Assembly (NCBI GenBank): GCA_964511435.1
Contig: CAZEFH010000015.1
Coordinates: 1-15,362 of the forward strand
From: JBGSPL01 sp964511435
GTDB taxonomy: Bacteria > Patescibacteriota > CPR2 > UBA1875 > CAIMLA01
Direction of reading: 5' to 3'
DNA: 15,362 nt
Under the pieces are notes generated by a model. It saw only the letters and a program-made list of their open reading frames with translations. It was not told the DNA's origin and did not search any database. Made by a program: the position numbers and the translations under genes. Each line of letters begins with the position of its first letter. Position 1 is the first letter of the stretch. This document shows, one piece after another, positions 14,482-15,362 of this stretch.

Positions 14482-14772
14482 CTACTGTTTGACTGCTTTC
14501 CAGGCGAGCTTGCGCTTGTCGAGGCGGAAATTCTTCTTTGATCCTCGGTGGAAGAGTGTCTCGCCCTTGACCACCTCATAGAGGTTCTGCAGTGCGCTGT
14601 TCGGGTCATCGCCCCAGCCGATGCAGGCCTTGGTCTCATGACCCTGCCAGTAGATCAGGCTAGGGTCCATCTCGGCCTTCCAGCCGCCCATCATAGCGGG
14701 AGTAACAATGAGACCACCGAAGTGGTTCAGCACCTCAGTGAGCTGCTCGAAGGTCAGTTCTTTCTCGGGCAT
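14482..14772 (-). CDS. Unknown GC-rich small gene, 96 residues
   Basis: Not recognised. The chosen ATG at 14772 has AAAGGAGG four bases upstream. The frame is open to 14853, but that extension would run through the palindrome and leader, so it is rejected. The protein starts MPEKELTFEQLTEVLNHFGG and has the pattern WKAEMDPSLIYWQGHETKAC, then GWGDDPNSALQNLYEVVKG, with a basic C terminus (KKNFRLDKRKLAWKAVKQ). It is probably a small cytoplasmic alpha/beta protein. It is first in a two-gene operon with the 197-residue gene. The promoter at 14842-14870 overlaps the end of dprA. Confidence 0.7.
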   Translation of the reverse strand: MPEKELTFEQLTEVLNHFGGLIVTPAMMGGWKAEMDPSLIYWQGHETKACIGWGDDPNSALQNLYEVVKGETLFHRGSKKNFRLDKRKLAWKAVKQ

Positions 14773-14806
14773 GATGCCTCCTTTTGTAGGTCCCGAAGAT
14801 GATATA

Positions 14807-14828
14807 GGACTGCACAGCTGTGCAGTCC
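14807..14828. promoter_or_regulatory. Perfect 22-bp palindrome in the leader of the two-gene unit
   Basis: GGACTGCACAG is followed directly by its exact reverse complement. It begins about seven bases after the predicted transcript start (near 14835) and ends 35 bases before the ATG at 14772. It could be a repressor operator or a leader RNA hairpin. It has no T tract, so a dprA terminator is unlikely. Confidence 0.8.
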
Positions 14829-14841
14829 CCTTCCGCGAGAG

Positions 14842-14870
14842 ATTATAGTCCAAATAACCCGAATTATCAA
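14842..14870 (-). promoter_or_regulatory. Sigma-70 promoter of the two-gene GC-rich unit
   Basis: Minus-strand TTGATA (14865-14870), 17-base spacer, perfect TATAAT (14842-14847). The -35 overlaps the stop codon of dprA, showing very tight packing. Confidence 0.75.
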
Positions 14871-15362
14871 TTGTTAAGTCGGAATATGTTGCCGCCGAGG
14901 TGCTTAATCTTGGCCCCTAGCTCCATGATAGTGATAGCAGAAGAAATATCGTGTTGGGTGAGGCCTGTCTCTTTGATTATCTGGTCCATATGCTTTGGTT
15001 CAGACTCTAGACAGACAATAATCGCTCTTTCAACCTCATTTTTACCAGTAATTTTCCTGGCTGTGATAGCTGCGTCAGGGGCAGATATTCCCAGTACCTC
15101 TACAATATCGACACTACTAGTAGCAACGTGGGCGCCGGCTTTAATGAGATTGTTTGTCCCTTCTGAGTTGATATTAAAGATATTACCAGGAACGGCGAAG
15201 ACCTCTTTGTTTTGATCTAGCGCTGCAGCAGCCGTGATTAGGCTTCCAGAAGCCTTAGCTGCCTCGGTCACGATAAGACCGATCGATAATCCGCTAATGA
15301 TGCGGTTGCGAGCAGGAAAGTTTTGCTTTCTCGGTGACACGCCGTATGGGAATTCGCTGATG
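14867..15362 (-). CDS. dprA: DprA/Smf DNA-processing protein, C-terminal part (cut by window edge)
   Basis: A partial gene: the frame stays open to the right edge and the 5' end is outside. The residues visible (about 165) match the C-terminal part of the DprA Rossmann fold: SEFPYGVSPRKQNFPARNRI (the conserved SEFP...NFPxRNRIISGLS motif), then VTEAAKASGSLITAAAALDQ and FAVPGNIFNINSEGTNNLI. A winged-helix DprA_WH-like domain follows (about the last 55 residues). DprA loads RecA on incoming single-stranded DNA in natural transformation. It ends in TGA, which is consistent with the standard code. Any internal GTG near 15340 is not the real start because conserved DprA sequence precedes it. Confidence 0.93.
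   Translation of the reverse strand, partial: ISEFPYGVSPRKQNFPARNRIISGLSIGLIVTEAAKASGSLITAAAALDQNKEVFAVPGNIFNINSEGTNNLIKAGAHVATSSVDIVEVLGISAPDAAITARKITGKNEVERAIIVCLESEPKHMDQIIKETGLTQHDISSAITIMELGAKIKHLGGNIFRLNN

Noticed and set aside
14773..14853. Longer N terminus for the 96-residue gene
   Set aside because: It would translate through the 22-bp palindrome and start on the promoter. The internal ATG has a strong Shine-Dalgarno.
34..15362. CRISPR array or rRNA/tRNA genes
   Set aside because: No regularly spaced repeats and no rRNA or complete tRNA folds were seen.

Overview
The window looks like a chromosomal stretch from a Patescibacteria (CPR) bacterium, most likely Saccharibacteria-like. 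This is inferred from gene content: a stand-alone VirD4/TraG-type coupling ATPase with an unusual tail, a sigma-region-4 plus HARE-HTH regulator, short membrane-anchored Cys-rich and beta-rich proteins, and compact, tightly packed housekeeping genes. The standard code is in use: the DprA-like gene ends in TGA, other genes in TAG or TAA. Bases 1-33 are not genomic. They match a Nextera/Tn5 read-2 sequencing adapter, so the left edge is a library end.

Layout: 34-544 is AT-rich, non-coding, and ends with the terminator of the first operon. 545-5077 (minus) holds a HARE-HTH/sigma-4 regulator followed by a VirD4-like T4SS ATPase, translationally coupled and driven by a near-consensus promoter. 5128-7170 (minus) holds a ZIP metal transporter and rarA. 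7276-8143 (minus) holds two small membrane-anchored extracytoplasmic proteins. 8200-11275 is an accessory block of five short, mostly GC-rich, single-gene units in mixed orientation: three unknown soluble or membrane proteins (minus), a secreted His/Gly-rich protein (plus) and a SigH-like sigma factor (plus). Most have their own sigma-70 promoter, strong Shine-Dalgarno and hairpin terminator. 11276-11545 is a structured non-coding gap between convergent genes. 11564-13726 (minus) is topA. 13800-14850 (minus) is a second GC-rich unit with two unknown genes and a palindrome in its leader. 14867-15362 (minus) is the 3' part of dprA, cut by the window edge.

How it fits together: dprA and topA are neighbours in many Gram-positive genomes. 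Here they keep order and strand but are separated by the two-gene GC-rich unit, which suggests insertion. The core genes cover DNA metabolism (topA, rarA, dprA), DNA or protein transfer (VirD4-like) and metal uptake (ZIP). The GC-rich units differ from the core in base composition, in having strong Shine-Dalgarno sites, and in elaborate bulged terminator hairpins. Three of those hairpins (8207-8255, 8766-8809, 13810-13877) carry the same hexamer TACCAC just inside the outer stem on the coding strand. The most interesting idea from the window is that these are modular expression cassettes of one origin, one of them carrying a SigH-type sigma factor. That is inference from sequence pattern only.
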